Below are positions 15,740 to 24,376 of a stretch of DNA of 42,249 nt, in pieces. This DNA is from an uncultured Oscillospiraceae bacterium (GTDB taxonomy: Bacteria; Bacillota; Clostridia; Oscillospirales; Ruminococcaceae). Under the pieces are notes generated by a model, which did no database searches, was not told where the DNA came from, and was given only the letters and a program-made list of their open reading frames with translations. The position numbers and the translations under genes are program-made. Positions within the stretch are counted from its first letter, which is position 1. Each line of letters begins with the position of its first letter. Where the stretch lies: contig UQGL01000023.1 of assembly GCA_900540595.1 (NCBI GenBank), positions 1 to 42,249 on the forward strand, in the 5' to 3' direction.

Positions 15740-17089
15740 TCAACAGGGCTGGGTCTGCCGCTGCTTTAAAAAGTGGATCGTCATACCGGTGCAGTAGGCC
15801 AGCGCCAGCGCCCAGGCGGCGGGGTTTGCAAGGCAGATGCCCAGAAAGCTGCTGCTGGATACGGCAGCCCAGCCGCAAACAGCGCGGCCGATCAGCTCTC
15901 CCACGCCGCTGAGGACAGCGTGCAGGCTGTAGCCCATGCCCTGCAGGGTATTGCGCAGGATCATCAGGGAACCGTGGAAGCAGAAGAGGCAGCTGATGAC
16001 GGTCAGATACTCCACCGACAGCACTGCGGCCTGATCGGAGGCCTGCCCCAGCACCATCTGGGTAAAGGCAGTCTTGCCGAAGAACAGTACCACCCAGGCG
16101 GCTGCGCAATAGATCCACTGGATGATAAGGCCGTCCCGAATGCCCTGCCTGATACGGTCGTAGCGGCGGGCACCCTCGTTCTGGCCCACAAAGGTCGCCA
16201 TGCCCATGCCAACGGATTCCATCGGCAGGGTGAACATCTGGCGGATCTTATCGCCCGCCGTCTGGCCTGCAATGGCGGCAGTGCCCAGCGCGTTGATGGC
16301 GCTCTGCAGCAAAACAGCGCCGATGGCCGACACTGAGTACTCAAACCCCATCGGCAGGCCGACGCGGCAGAGCGCGGCGGCATGGCGGCGGGAGAATCCG
16401 CGCAGCCCGGCACAGCTCTGCAGCAAATCAGTTTTGCAGGCCAGCCAGTACAGGTTTAGCAGTCCGCTGACGAGCTGGCTGGCCACGGTGGCAAGGGCAG
16501 CACCAACCACACCCAGCGGGAATACCGCCAGCAGCAGATAGTCCAGCACGATATTTAAAAAGCTGGATACCAACAAAAACAGCGTGGGGCGGCGGGAATC
16601 CCCGGCGGCCCGCAGTGCCCCGGCGCAGAAGTTGTACAAAATAGACGCCGGTATGCCTAAAAAGATGATGCGGATATAGCTTGCTGCCTGGGGCAGGATA
16701 TCCTCCGGGGTGTGGATGAGCCGCAGCATGGGCACCGCGAACGCATAGGTCAGTGCGGTAAAAGCAACGCCGAGCAGGCAGCACAGCCAGACACCGTTCC
16801 AGAAATAGCGCCGGAATTCGTCGCGATCCTTTGCGCCCACAGCCTGTGCCAGCGGAATACCGAAGCCTGCACACGCGCCCAGCACAAAACCAAGTGTCAA
16901 AAAATGCAGCGAATAGGTCGTACCGACAGCGGCCAGCGCGGACTCGCCCAGAAAGCGGCCGACCATAACGGTATCGGCAAAGGAATAGAACTGCTGGAAC
17001 AGGGTCCCGGCCACCAGCGGAAGCGAAAAAAACAGCAGCTGCTTCAGCGGATGACCGGTGGTCAGATCCATCGTGCTATTTCTTGACAT
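15740..17089 (-). CDS. MATE-family multidrug/Na+ antiporter
   Basis: A 449-residue membrane protein with twelve hydrophobic segments in two similar halves. Family marks: HPLKQLLFFSLPLVAGTLFQ, SFADTVMVGRFLGESALAAV in the first half and PMGFEYSVSAIGAVLLQSAI, ATFVGQNEGARRYDRIRQGI in the second. MATE proteins export cationic drugs or metabolites using Na+ or H+ gradients. The ATG at 17089 follows GAGG at 11 bases; a TTGCTT-17-TATACT promoter lies just upstream. Single gene. Substrate unknown. Confidence 0.92.
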   Translation of the reverse strand: MSRNSTMDLTTGHPLKQLLFFSLPLVAGTLFQQFYSFADTVMVGRFLGESALAAVGTTYSLHFLTLGFVLGACAGFGIPLAQAVGAKDRDEFRRYFWNGVWLCCLLGVAFTALTYAFAVPMLRLIHTPEDILPQAASYIRIIFLGIPASILYNFCAGALRAAGDSRRPTLFLLVSSFLNIVLDYLLLAVFPLGVVGAALATVASQLVSGLLNLYWLACKTDLLQSCAGLRGFSRRHAAALCRVGLPMGFEYSVSAIGAVLLQSAINALGTAAIAGQTAGDKIRQMFTLPMESVGMGMATFVGQNEGARRYDRIRQGIRDGLIIQWIYCAAAWVVLFFGKTAFTQMVLGQASDQAAVLSVEYLTVISCLFCFHGSLMILRNTLQGMGYSLHAVLSGVGELIGRAVCGWAAVSSSSFLGICLANPAAWALALAYCTGMTIHFLKQRQTQPC

Positions 17090-17124
17090 GAAAATAAAAC
17101 CTCATTTCGACAAAAATATGAATC

Positions 17125-17153
17125 AGTATACCATGGAAGGCGAAATAAAGCAA
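17125..17153 (-). promoter_or_regulatory. Promoter for the MATE gene
   Basis: Minus strand: TTGCTT (17153-17148), 17 bases, TATACT (17130-17125). It is back to back with the promoter at 17162-17190. Confidence 0.7.
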
Positions 17154-17161
17154 CAACCGGC

Positions 17162-17190
17162 TTTCCACAACGCAAGAAAAGTGCTATAAT
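17162..17190 (+). promoter_or_regulatory. Promoter for the DUF362 gene
   Basis: TTTCCA (17162-17167), 17 bases, a perfect TATAAT (17185-17190). Confidence 0.65.
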
Positions 17191-17273
17191 AAGTAACAAA
17201 ATATCTGCTTTGGGTATGCCGCAGAGACGGTGCGCCTTTTCTTGCAGGAACTACTACAGGGAGGAAATCTTCT

Positions 17274-18155
17274 ATGGAAAAAGCAACCGTGTATTTTACC
17301 AATGAGCTTACCCCGGAGGCAGTCGTGAAGATGTACCGCCAGCTGGGCGTTGATCTGCCCGGCAAGGTGGCCGTCAAGGTCCATAGCGGTGAGGACGGCA
17401 ACCAGAACTACCTGCGCCCCGAGTTTATGAAGCCGGTCATTGATGCCGTGAACGGCACGGTGGTCGAGTGCAACACTGCCTACGGCGGCGCCCGCAACGA
17501 AACGCCCAAGCATATTGAGCTGATGAAAAAACATCATTGGAGCGACCTGTTTGATGTCGATATTATGGATGCCGAGGGCCCCGATGTGCAGTGGCCGGTT
17601 GAGAACGGCAAGGTGCTCAAGGTCAACTATCTGGGTAAGAATATTGAAAACTACGACAGTATGCTGGTGCTGATCCACTTCAAGGGCCACCCGATGGGCG
17701 GCTACGGCGGCGCGCTGAAGCAGCTGTCCATCGGCTGCGCATCCAGCGCGGGCAAGGCCTATATCCACACCGGCGGCAAGGTCACCGACCAGAATATTCT
17801 GTGGGAGAACACGGCCGAGCAGGATACCTTCCTTGAGGCTATGGCCGATGCCGCCTCCACCGTGGCAAAGCATTTTGCAGGGAAGATCGCCTATGTGGCA
17901 GTCATGAAGAACCTTTCGGTCGATTGCGACTGCTGTGCCGTGGCGGAGGATCCCTGCATGAACGATGTGGGTATCCTGTCCAGTCTTGATCCGGTCGCGC
18001 TGGACCGCGCCTGCATTGATCTGGTACGCAACAGCAACGACCCCGGCCGCGAGCATTTTATGGAGCGCGTCAACAGCCGCCACGGCACCCACACGATCGA
18101 TGTGGCCGAAGCCCTCGGCCTTGGCACGCAGGAATACGATCTGGTGCGGGTGTAA
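17274..18155 (+). CDS. DUF362 Fe-S protein
   Basis: A 293-residue protein of the DUF362 family. The N-terminal part has KVAVKVHSGEDGNQNYLRP, VECNTAYGGARNETP and LVLIHFKGHPMGGYGGALK, common in the family. A cysteine cluster, VDCDCCAVAEDPCMNDVGI, resembles a ligand set for an iron-sulfur cluster. AGGGAGG precedes ATG 17274. Two alkylation-repair genes follow downstream, with 65 bases to the first. No biochemical role is established for most of this family; an electron-transfer role is only an inference. Confidence 0.85.
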   Translation: MEKATVYFTNELTPEAVVKMYRQLGVDLPGKVAVKVHSGEDGNQNYLRPEFMKPVIDAVNGTVVECNTAYGGARNETPKHIELMKKHHWSDLFDVDIMDAEGPDVQWPVENGKVLKVNYLGKNIENYDSMLVLIHFKGHPMGGYGGALKQLSIGCASSAGKAYIHTGGKVTDQNILWENTAEQDTFLEAMADAASTVAKHFAGKIAYVAVMKNLSVDCDCCAVAEDPCMNDVGILSSLDPVALDRACIDLVRNSNDPGREHFMERVNSRHGTHTIDVAEALGLGTQEYDLVRV

Positions 18156-18220
18156 GCGGCGCTTATAAAAGGCACCCGGCAAATTGGTGAGCGATTGGCC
18201 GGCAGCTGGGAGGTGCTGGG

Positions 18221-18883
18221 ATGTACTTTGAATACGGCGCGCAGGAAACCGAATATCTTGCCCGGAAGGACAAGCGGCTCGGTGCGGCGATCGAGCAGAT
18301 CGGCCATATTGACCGCGCGGTGGACGGCGATCTCTTTTCATCGGTAGTGCATCAGATCGTCGGGCAGCAGATTTCCACCAAGGCGCAGGAAACGATCTGG
18401 CAGCGGATGCAGCAGACCCTTGGCACCGTTGACGCCGGTCATATCCTTGCGGCGGGGGTGCCCGAGCTGCAAAAGCTGGGCATTACCTACCGCAAGGCGG
18501 AGTATATCACAGACTTCGCCCGGAAGGTGCAGACCGGGGAGTGCCGCATCGAGGAGATCTGGCAGATGCCGGACGAGGAGGTCATCCGGTTGCTGAGCAG
18601 CCTGAAGGGCATCGGTGTCTGGACGGCGGAGATGATCCTGCTGTTTTGTATGCAGCGGCCTGATGTTCTGAGCTACGATGACCTTGCGATACAGCGCGGA
18701 CTGCGGATGCTCTATCATCACCGCAAAATCGACCGCAGGCTGTTTGAAAAATACCGGCGCCGCTACAGCCCTTATGGCAGTGTGGCCAGCCTGTACCTGT
18801 GGGCCATTGCGGGCGGTGCGATTCCGGGTATGCGGGACTACGCATCCGCTAAGCCGGGCAGCAAAAAACCGAAAACCGTCTGA
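18221..18883 (+). CDS. DNA-3-methyladenine glycosylase II (AlkA-like, HhH-GPD)
   Basis: A 220-residue base-excision repair enzyme that removes alkylated purines. The HhH-GPD fold shows FSSVVHQIVGQQISTKAQET early, the helix-hairpin-helix LKGIGVWTAEMILLF, and the catalytic Asp154 in SYDDLAIQRGL. It lacks the N-terminal domain of E. coli AlkA, as many Firmicutes versions do. GGGAGG upstream supports ATG 18221. It lies 19 bases before the ogt-like gene, so the two form an alkylation-repair pair. Confidence 0.92.
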   Translation: MYFEYGAQETEYLARKDKRLGAAIEQIGHIDRAVDGDLFSSVVHQIVGQQISTKAQETIWQRMQQTLGTVDAGHILAAGVPELQKLGITYRKAEYITDFARKVQTGECRIEEIWQMPDEEVIRLLSSLKGIGVWTAEMILLFCMQRPDVLSYDDLAIQRGLRMLYHHRKIDRRLFEKYRRRYSPYGSVASLYLWAIAGGAIPGMRDYASAKPGSKKPKTV

Positions 18884-18902
18884 GCTGCATGGGGGAGCTG
18901 CT

Positions 18903-19433
18903 ATGCTGTACACAGGCTATTATCATTCGCCGCTGGGCCGGTTGCTTTTGGCGGCTGACGAAATCGGGCTGACCGGACTTTGGTTTGAGAGGCAGCGCTA
19001 CTTTGCGCAGGGGCTTGCCCCGGTGCATACGGACGAAAAAACGCCGATTTTGGCGCAGACAAGACGCTGGCTGGATCTCTATTTCAGCGGCAGTGTGCCG
19101 GACTTTACGCCGCCGCTCCATCCGATCGGGTCGGACTTTCGGCAGGAGGTGTGGGCGCTGCTGCTGCAGATCCCCTACGGCAAAACCACGACCTACGGTG
19201 CACTTGCCGCTCAGTTGGCCGAAAAGCACGGCCAACGGCGGATGTCCGCGCAGGCGGTGGGCGGCGCTGTCGGGCACAACGCGATCTCGATCATCATACC
19301 CTGCCACCGTGTTGTCGGGGCAGACGGCAGCCTGACCGGGTATGCGGGCGGGCTGGCTACAAAGGCCCGCCTGCTTGCAGGGGAGGGCGTTCCAATCGCG
19401 GAAAGCCCGTGGCGCTTACGGTCTGATATGTGA
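18903..19433 (+). CDS. ogt: Methylated-DNA--protein-cysteine methyltransferase (Ogt type)
   Basis: A 176-residue suicide enzyme that takes methyl groups from O6-methylguanine. The DNA-binding and active site part shows FRQEVWALLLQIPYGKTTTY, the Arg-finger helix with SAQAVGGAVGHNAISIIIP, and the acceptor Cys134 in PCHRVVGADGSLTGYAGG. Normal length. ATG 18903 follows GGGGGAG. The gene pairs with the AlkA-like glycosylase just upstream. Confidence 0.95.
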   Translation: MLYTGYYHSPLGRLLLAADEIGLTGLWFERQRYFAQGLAPVHTDEKTPILAQTRRWLDLYFSGSVPDFTPPLHPIGSDFRQEVWALLLQIPYGKTTTYGALAAQLAEKHGQRRMSAQAVGGAVGHNAISIIIPCHRVVGADGSLTGYAGGLATKARLLAGEGVPIAESPWRLRSDM

Positions 19434-19464
19434 ACTATACATGTCTGATATATACAAAATACTT

Positions 19465-19493
19465 TTTACACACTGCCCTTTTCCGCGTATAAT
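19465..19493 (+). promoter_or_regulatory. Promoter for the aminotransferase remnant
   Basis: TTTACA (19465-19470), 17 bases, TATAAT (19488-19493). It is strong for a gene that seems decayed. Confidence 0.7.
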
Positions 19494-19527
19494 AGGCGAT
19501 GCAGATGAGGTAGAGGAGTGGAAAAGT

Positions 19528-19974
19528 ATGCAGTATACAGAACTGACCCGGAAGGAATTGCAGCGGGAATACACCCGAATGACCCAGCGGTACAGCAGCT
19601 ACATGCGCGAACCGATGGAGCTTGATATGCGTGCCGAGGATCCCCTACTGGGACGGTGTGAGAACCGGCGGGCTGCAAAGCATTTCGGCACGGTGCTGGG
19701 CAAGGAGCTTAGTGATACTGGCGCAGCACGCCCCACGCCTGCGGAGGATGCCGTGGCCGCATTATGCACGATGCCGGGCTGCGCCAACCGTACGGTCGAG
19801 CTTTGCCGCAGGGCGGGCGTCCTTTTTGATGCTGTAGATCACAGCACGGTGCTGGCCCGCATCATTCCGTTTGATGCAAAGTCCGAGCAGCTGACCCATG
19901 CCGCGAGCCTGTTTGCCATCAGCGCGCGGCTTGCCGCACTGGAAAGCCTGCGCGGCACCCTGCTGCGCACCTGA
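19528..19974 (+). pseudogene. Internally deleted class I/II aminotransferase remnant, 148 residues
   Basis: The N-terminus (MQYTELTRKELQREYTRMTQ, then LDMRAEDP) resembles the start of a clostridial PLP aminotransferase family whose members open with a similar helix followed by LDMSRGKP. Residues 40-60 recall the next RNYG...AKxLF segment. From about residue 82 (CTMPGCANRTVELCRRAGV) to the end (TLLRT, via SEQLTHAASLFAISARLAAL) it resembles the C-terminal domain of the same family. About 270 residues, including the PLP-binding Lys, would be missing from a protein of about 420. Frame, promoter, GAGGAG site and terminator are intact. It may be a pseudogene or a repurposed small protein. The family match is from memory of motifs, so moderate confidence. 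Confidence 0.55.
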
Positions 19975-19995
19975 CGCACCGTAAGCCATAAAAAT

Positions 19996-20048
19996 AACCG
20001 AGCAGAAGTCACCCGGAAGGGTGCGGATTCTGCTCGGTTTTCTTTTTA
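19996..20048. terminator. Bidirectional terminator
   Basis: AACCGAGCAGAA (19996-20007) and TTCTGCTCGGTT (20028-20039) pair, with an inner ACCCGGAAGGGT stem-loop. TTTTCTTTTT follows on the plus strand and TTATTTTTAT on the minus strand, so it can serve the convergent kinase gene too. Confidence 0.85.
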
Positions 20049-20115
20049 TAGTGCGTCTGTTTTGGCGGTAAACGGAGAGGGCGGGGGAGCACTGCGCATA
20101 AAGCGCGATCGGCCG

Positions 20116-22383
20116 CTATTTATCGGCGGGGGGGGTAATGCGGAAACGCCGCACAACCTGCTCAAGCATGGCAATGTCCACAGGCTTCGAGAGATGCTCG
20201 TCCATGCCGGCCTCCTTGCTTTTTTGCATATCCTCCAAAAAGGCGTTGGCCGTCATGGCCAGAATGGGAATCGTTTTGCCAAGCGGATTTTCGCTGCTGC
20301 GGATGCGGCGGGTGGCCTCCAGACCATCCATGACGGGCATCTGCACATCCATCAGGATCATATCGTAGTCGCCCGGCTTTACCTTGGCAAAGGCATCTAC
20401 GATCTGCTGTCCATCGGGGTAGATCGTGCAGGTCGCGCCCTTGGATTCCAGCAGCATCTGCAGAATTTCCGAGTTGATTTCGTTGTCCTCGGCGCAGAGG
20501 AACTTCATGCCGCACAGCAGGGAATTATCCGCCGGAGCATCATCGATCTCCGGCTTCTGCACAAGGGCAGCCTCGGTATCAATGGGAAATTCCAGCACGA
20601 CCTCAAAGCGGGAGCCTTGGCCGGGGGCACTTTCCACGCTGATGACACCGCCCATCAGGTCCACAACGCTCTTGGTAATGGCCATACCCAGTCCCGTACC
20701 CTGCACATGGTTGGTGCCGGACTTTTCCTCCCGCGTGAAGGGGTCGAAAATGGTTTTCTGGTAGGCATCACTCATGCCGATGCCGTCATCCTGCACGATG
20801 AATTTGTACTTGGCGTAGTGCGCATCGCGGGGAAGCTCCTCGACCTCAAGCCGGATATGCCCGCCTGCGGGCGTGTACTTGACCGAATTGGAGAGGATAT
20901 TCATCAAGATCTGGTTCAGGCGGTTGGGGTCGGCCAGCACATGCTCATGCTGTACCGAGGTCGTGACCACGCGGAATTCCTGATTGCGCTGGTGGGCCTG
21001 CTCGCTGATAACGCTCTCGACCTGCTCGATCTGCTGCAGAAGGTCCAGCTGCTCGATATTCAGGGTGGTCTTGCCGCTCTCGATGCGGCTCATATCCAGA
21101 ATGTCGTTGATGATGCCGAGCAGCAGACGCCCGGAGCTTTCCAGCTTTTCAAGATGCTCAGCCAGCTTGTCCGGCTCGTGCAGCTCGTTTTTCATCAGGG
21201 TGGTGATGCCGATGATGGCGTTCATCGGTGTGCGGATATCGTGGCTCATGTTGGACAGGAAATCTGTCTTGGCCTTGCTGGCGCGCTCGGCACCCTGCAG
21301 GGCATCCACAGCAACCTCCTGCGCGCGCTTCAGCTCGGCATTGCGCGCGGTAAGCTGCTGGTTGTAGCTTTCCAAACGCAGATTTGTCTCCTGCTCGGCC
21401 TGCAGGGCATCGCGCTGCATATCCCTTTGCAGTCTCCAAAGAATCAGAATGGTGGAAAGTGAAAAGACAGTGGCAAAGCCTATAATGATGGCGGTCACCA
21501 AATCTACCAGCTTTTGGGTGTTGGTGGCAACATCATCTGCCGGAACCAGAAACGCCAGCGTCCATGCAGCGTTTTCCATCTGCTTGAGGGAGTAAAAATA
21601 CTCGGTGCCGTCCAGAACGGCGTTGGAGTAGCAGACACCGTTCTCTTGCAGCTCTGCCTTTGCCTGCTGAAAGGACGAGCCGTGCAGGTAGGACATTTGA
21701 GAAAGCACAGTGTAGACATTCTGACCCTTCAGCAGCTCGGTATTATTGCTGTTGAACAGCTTGAGGCCGTTGTTTTCCAGCACATACACGCTGTTGTGGT
21801 CATCGTAGGCATCACAGCGGAAGTATGTGTTCAGCTGCTCCATGCTCTGCGCAATGCCGTAGTAGCGCAGGCTGATTTGCGCTGTGCCGGCTTGCAGTGT
21901 GATGGGAGTATCCAACCGCTTTAAGAATACCATGCGGGAATCGCTTTCCGTCAGCGAGTTGGTAACATAGTTGACCCATTCCGGGTCGTCCTCAAGGTAG
22001 TGCATCTCCCGCAAAAGACCTCGGTTGCCCTGCTGGGTGTAATACCGCCCGGCGGAATCAACGACCAGCAGGGTGATCTGCTTTTCTTCCAGATTGGAAA
22101 GGGCGGATACCCGCTGCAGATACGCATACAGGTCGGTGTCGGTCTGCAGGTCGGTGCCAATCAGGTAATTGCACTGCACATCGACATCTGCCCAACGGTT
22201 GCCAATAACATCCTCCAGATTGCGGAACATCTGGTGGGTGATCTCCTCCATCTGGTTCAGGCGTTCTTTATAGACAAGATTTTTGATATAGGTCCGGCTC
22301 AGGACAAAGAAGCCCGCGACTGCCGCAAGGCTGGCGAAGATGCAGGCCAGCAGGATGCGGCGGTATTTTTTATCCTTCCACAT
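20116..22383 (-). CDS. Hybrid sensor histidine kinase with receiver domain
   Basis: A 755-residue membrane sensor. Membrane segment 1 (about 10-30) is followed by an extracytoplasmic sensor region of about 250 residues (Cache-like), membrane segment 2 (about 275-298) and a coiled coil. A HisKA domain follows with His381 in [18 protein letters not shown], then a HATPase with [13 protein letters not shown] and [18 protein letters not shown], and a receiver domain with phospho-acceptor Asp679 in [13 protein letters not shown]. There is no DNA-binding output, so the phosphate must pass elsewhere or the protein acts by interaction. The start at 22383 follows GGAG at eight bases; it overlaps the upstream lipoprotein gene by 14 bases, so the two are translationally coupled. 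Confidence 0.93.
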   Translation of the reverse strand: MWKDKKYRRILLACIFASLAAVAGFFVLSRTYIKNLVYKERLNQMEEITHQMFRNLEDVIGNRWADVDVQCNYLIGTDLQTDTDLYAYLQRVSALSNLEEKQITLLVVDSAGRYYTQQGNRGLLREMHYLEDDPEWVNYVTNSLTESDSRMVFLKRLDTPITLQAGTAQISLRYYGIAQSMEQLNTYFRCDAYDDHNSVYVLENNGLKLFNSNNTELLKGQNVYTVLSQMSYLHGSSFQQAKAELQENGVCYSNAVLDGTEYFYSLKQMENAAWTLAFLVPADDVATNTQKLVDLVTAIIIGFATVFSLSTILILWRLQRDMQRDALQAEQETNLRLESYNQQLTARNAELKRAQEVAVDALQGAERASKAKTDFLSNMSHDIRTPMNAIIGITTLMKNELHEPDKLAEHLEKLESSGRLLLGIINDILDMSRIESGKTTLNIEQLDLLQQIEQVESVISEQAHQRNQEFRVVTTSVQHEHVLADPNRLNQILMNILSNSVKYTPAGGHIRLEVEELPRDAHYAKYKFIVQDDGIGMSDAYQKTIFDPFTREEKSGTNHVQGTGLGMAITKSVVDLMGGVISVESAPGQGSRFEVVLEFPIDTEAALVQKPEIDDAPADNSLLCGMKFLCAEDNEINSEILQMLLESKGATCTIYPDGQQIVDAFAKVKPGDYDMILMDVQMPVMDGLEATRRIRSSENPLGKTIPILAMTANAFLEDMQKSKEAGMDEHLSKPVDIAMLEQVVRRFRITPPADK

Positions 22384-24190
22384 TTTGCGGCTCCGTTTCG
22401 TCCCATGCGGCGTTTGCACGGCTCAGCGTCTCAAAAGAGCCGAAAAACGCCTTCGCAGCGTCCATGCCCACTACGCCGGAATCCACAACCTCAGCCTCAG
22501 CCGCCAGCTTGTCACTGACACCGCAGATGGCGACCTGATAGGTCTTGTCCTCCTGCACGGCGGCGGGGCTTACCAGCACATAGGGATAGCATTTTCCGTT
22601 GCCGTAGGCATCGTAGCCCTCGGTGAGCAGGTCATTGATCTGGCTACCGGTCAGCGTCACGGTCTGTATGGTGCGATTCCAGCCTGTGGGCAAAATGACC
22701 GACAAATCGTAGTCAGTCAGCCCCTTGGCGTACAGCTTGCCGCTGACGCCATAGTGGTTCTGTTCAGTGGGGTTGCCGGAAATCCATGTCCCCAGCGAGA
22801 CAAGGGCCAGATCGCTGCCGGTGGCCTCGGCAAAGCAGCGTCCCACAAGCCGGGCGCAATCCTCCTGCGGGATGTCCTCAGCCGCGGTGGTGATAAGATC
22901 GGGCGTGTTGTTTACGACCTTATCCTGATCAGCGTCCAGCTGGGCGATGACTTCGTCGATCGTGGCATCGCCGCGCATAAAGTCCAGCATCTTGTTGCCG
23001 GTGGTCACAATGGTATTCTCCCACCCGGAGTAGATAAAGGGTGCTGTGCTGCCGAAATTCAGCGCATCGGCAATGTCGGTGTAATAGGTGTCGTTCGCTT
23101 TGGCGTTCTTAAAGGGCATCAGGCTGCTTTTGACTTTGGTTTCGGGGTACAGTGCAGTGGTGCCCTCGACGGTGGAAAGCACACGCATGACCTTTAAAGC
23201 ATCCTCCAGCTTTTGGGGGTTCTGCTCCAGCCGCTTGTTCAGGCCGAAATAGCGGTTCACATTCAGCACAAAGACATTCTGGCTGCCGTCCTCGGAAAGG
23301 TAGGGCATCAGGCCGAACTTGTCGCGGGTGCCGTCTGCCTCCACAATGCCGTTGGTGCTGCCCAGCAAAAACAGGGCATCGCCGTTGATCATTCGCTGGC
23401 GGGTCACCTCGTCGCTGGTGGGGTCGCCGTCACCGTTCAGCATACCGATGTCCCGCCATTTCTGGATATACGCCATGGTCTCCATCATACCCGGCGTGCC
23501 GCTGACATTGGCCTTGCCGGACAGGTAATCCTTCTGCCAGCGTTTGCCGTCCAGCGTACCGAGAAAGCCTGCGTCCGCAATGTTGCACATATACTGGAAC
23601 CCATAGCCGGGGTACTGGCTCTGCGGCAGGCAAAGCGCCACACCTGCAGCCTCAGCCTTTTCGGCAAGCTGCTCCAGCTCGGCAAAGCTGGTGGGTACTG
23701 TCCAGCCGTTTTGCTGCAGCAGGGTCTTGTTGTAGGTGATGCCGTAGCAGTTGTAGACCGAGGGCAGCAGATAAATGGCACCGTTGTCCGTGACCTCCTG
23801 CAGGCGGGATTCAATGTAATTGTCGGTGAAATCATAGCCCGCAAGGTCGATGAGCTGGTCGCTCATGTCATCGGTCATCGGGTTATAGACCGTGACGGTG
23901 CAGATGTCCGGCAGGTCATGGGCCTCGATCATATTTTGGATGCAGGAGGTCGTGTTGTCACCGCTGTAGGGAACGATCTCGATATTCACTTCCGGGTAGA
24001 TGCTGTGGACCTTGTCGATAAAGGCCTCGACATTCAGGTATGGTGCCATAAAGGTGACAGCCTCATGTGCCGTGGACTCACTGGTGGCAGGTGCAGCGGC
24101 TTGACTGGCAGCACAGGCGGTAAGCAGGGCCGCTGCGGTGAAAAGGCTCAGCCCCCGAAGCGCCATGCACCGGAAATGGTTGTTCATCAT
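22370..24190 (-). CDS. Lipoprotein: solute-binding domain fused to 5'-nucleotidase C-terminal domain
   Basis: A 606-residue lipoprotein. The signal peptide ends in a lipobox with Cys26 (ALLTAC). Residues about 45-430 are an ABC sugar-type solute-binding domain (LPDICTVTVYNPMTDDMSD, YLLPSVYNCYGITYNKTLLQ, WRDIGMLNGDGDPT, GDALFLLGSTNG). Residues about 445-585 match the C-terminal substrate domain of 5'-nucleotidases (FAEATGSDLALVSLGTWISG, YDLSVILPTGWNRTIQTVTL followed by TGSQINDLL, QEDKTYQVAICGVSD). The metallophosphoesterase catalytic domain is absent and the GGGIR arginine and PFGN phenylalanine positions are changed. No ABC permease lies nearby. It overlaps the hybrid kinase gene, so it is probably its ligand-presenting partner. 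Confidence 0.88.
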   Translation of the reverse strand: MMNNHFRCMALRGLSLFTAAALLTACAASQAAAPATSESTAHEAVTFMAPYLNVEAFIDKVHSIYPEVNIEIVPYSGDNTTSCIQNMIEAHDLPDICTVTVYNPMTDDMSDQLIDLAGYDFTDNYIESRLQEVTDNGAIYLLPSVYNCYGITYNKTLLQQNGWTVPTSFAELEQLAEKAEAAGVALCLPQSQYPGYGFQYMCNIADAGFLGTLDGKRWQKDYLSGKANVSGTPGMMETMAYIQKWRDIGMLNGDGDPTSDEVTRQRMINGDALFLLGSTNGIVEADGTRDKFGLMPYLSEDGSQNVFVLNVNRYFGLNKRLEQNPQKLEDALKVMRVLSTVEGTTALYPETKVKSSLMPFKNAKANDTYYTDIADALNFGSTAPFIYSGWENTIVTTGNKMLDFMRGDATIDEVIAQLDADQDKVVNNTPDLITTAAEDIPQEDCARLVGRCFAEATGSDLALVSLGTWISGNPTEQNHYGVSGKLYAKGLTDYDLSVILPTGWNRTIQTVTLTGSQINDLLTEGYDAYGNGKCYPYVLVSPAAVQEDKTYQVAICGVSDKLAAEAEVVDSGVVGMDAAKAFFGSFETLSRANAAWDETEPQNVEG

Positions 24191-24253
24191 GTGGATAGTT
24201 CCCTTCAGTTTTTCGTATCGCTTTCCCTCGATTATTATGAAAGAATGTTATAA

Positions 24254-24282
24254 GTTTATCACTTAGACACATTGATTGCAAG
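24254..24282 (-). promoter_or_regulatory. Promoter of the lipoprotein-kinase operon
   Basis: Minus strand: TTGCAA (24282-24277), 17 bases, TAAACT (24259-24254). The leader of about 55 bases carries AAGGGA before the ATGATG start. Confidence 0.65.
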
Positions 24283-24325
24283 GACTTTTATGGAACTTAT
24301 ACCAGTTTTTTACATGGGGTAAGGC

Positions 24326-24362
24326 GGAAAAGAAACATCCCGGCTGCTGGGCAGCCGGGATG
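24326..24362 (-). terminator. Terminator of the metal ATPase gene
   Basis: CATCCCGGCTGC and GCAGCCGGGATG (24336-24362) form a perfect 12-base stem with a 3-base loop. On the minus strand it is followed by TTTCTTTTCC. Confidence 0.9.
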
Positions 24363-24376
24363 CGGTCGGGTACTCG

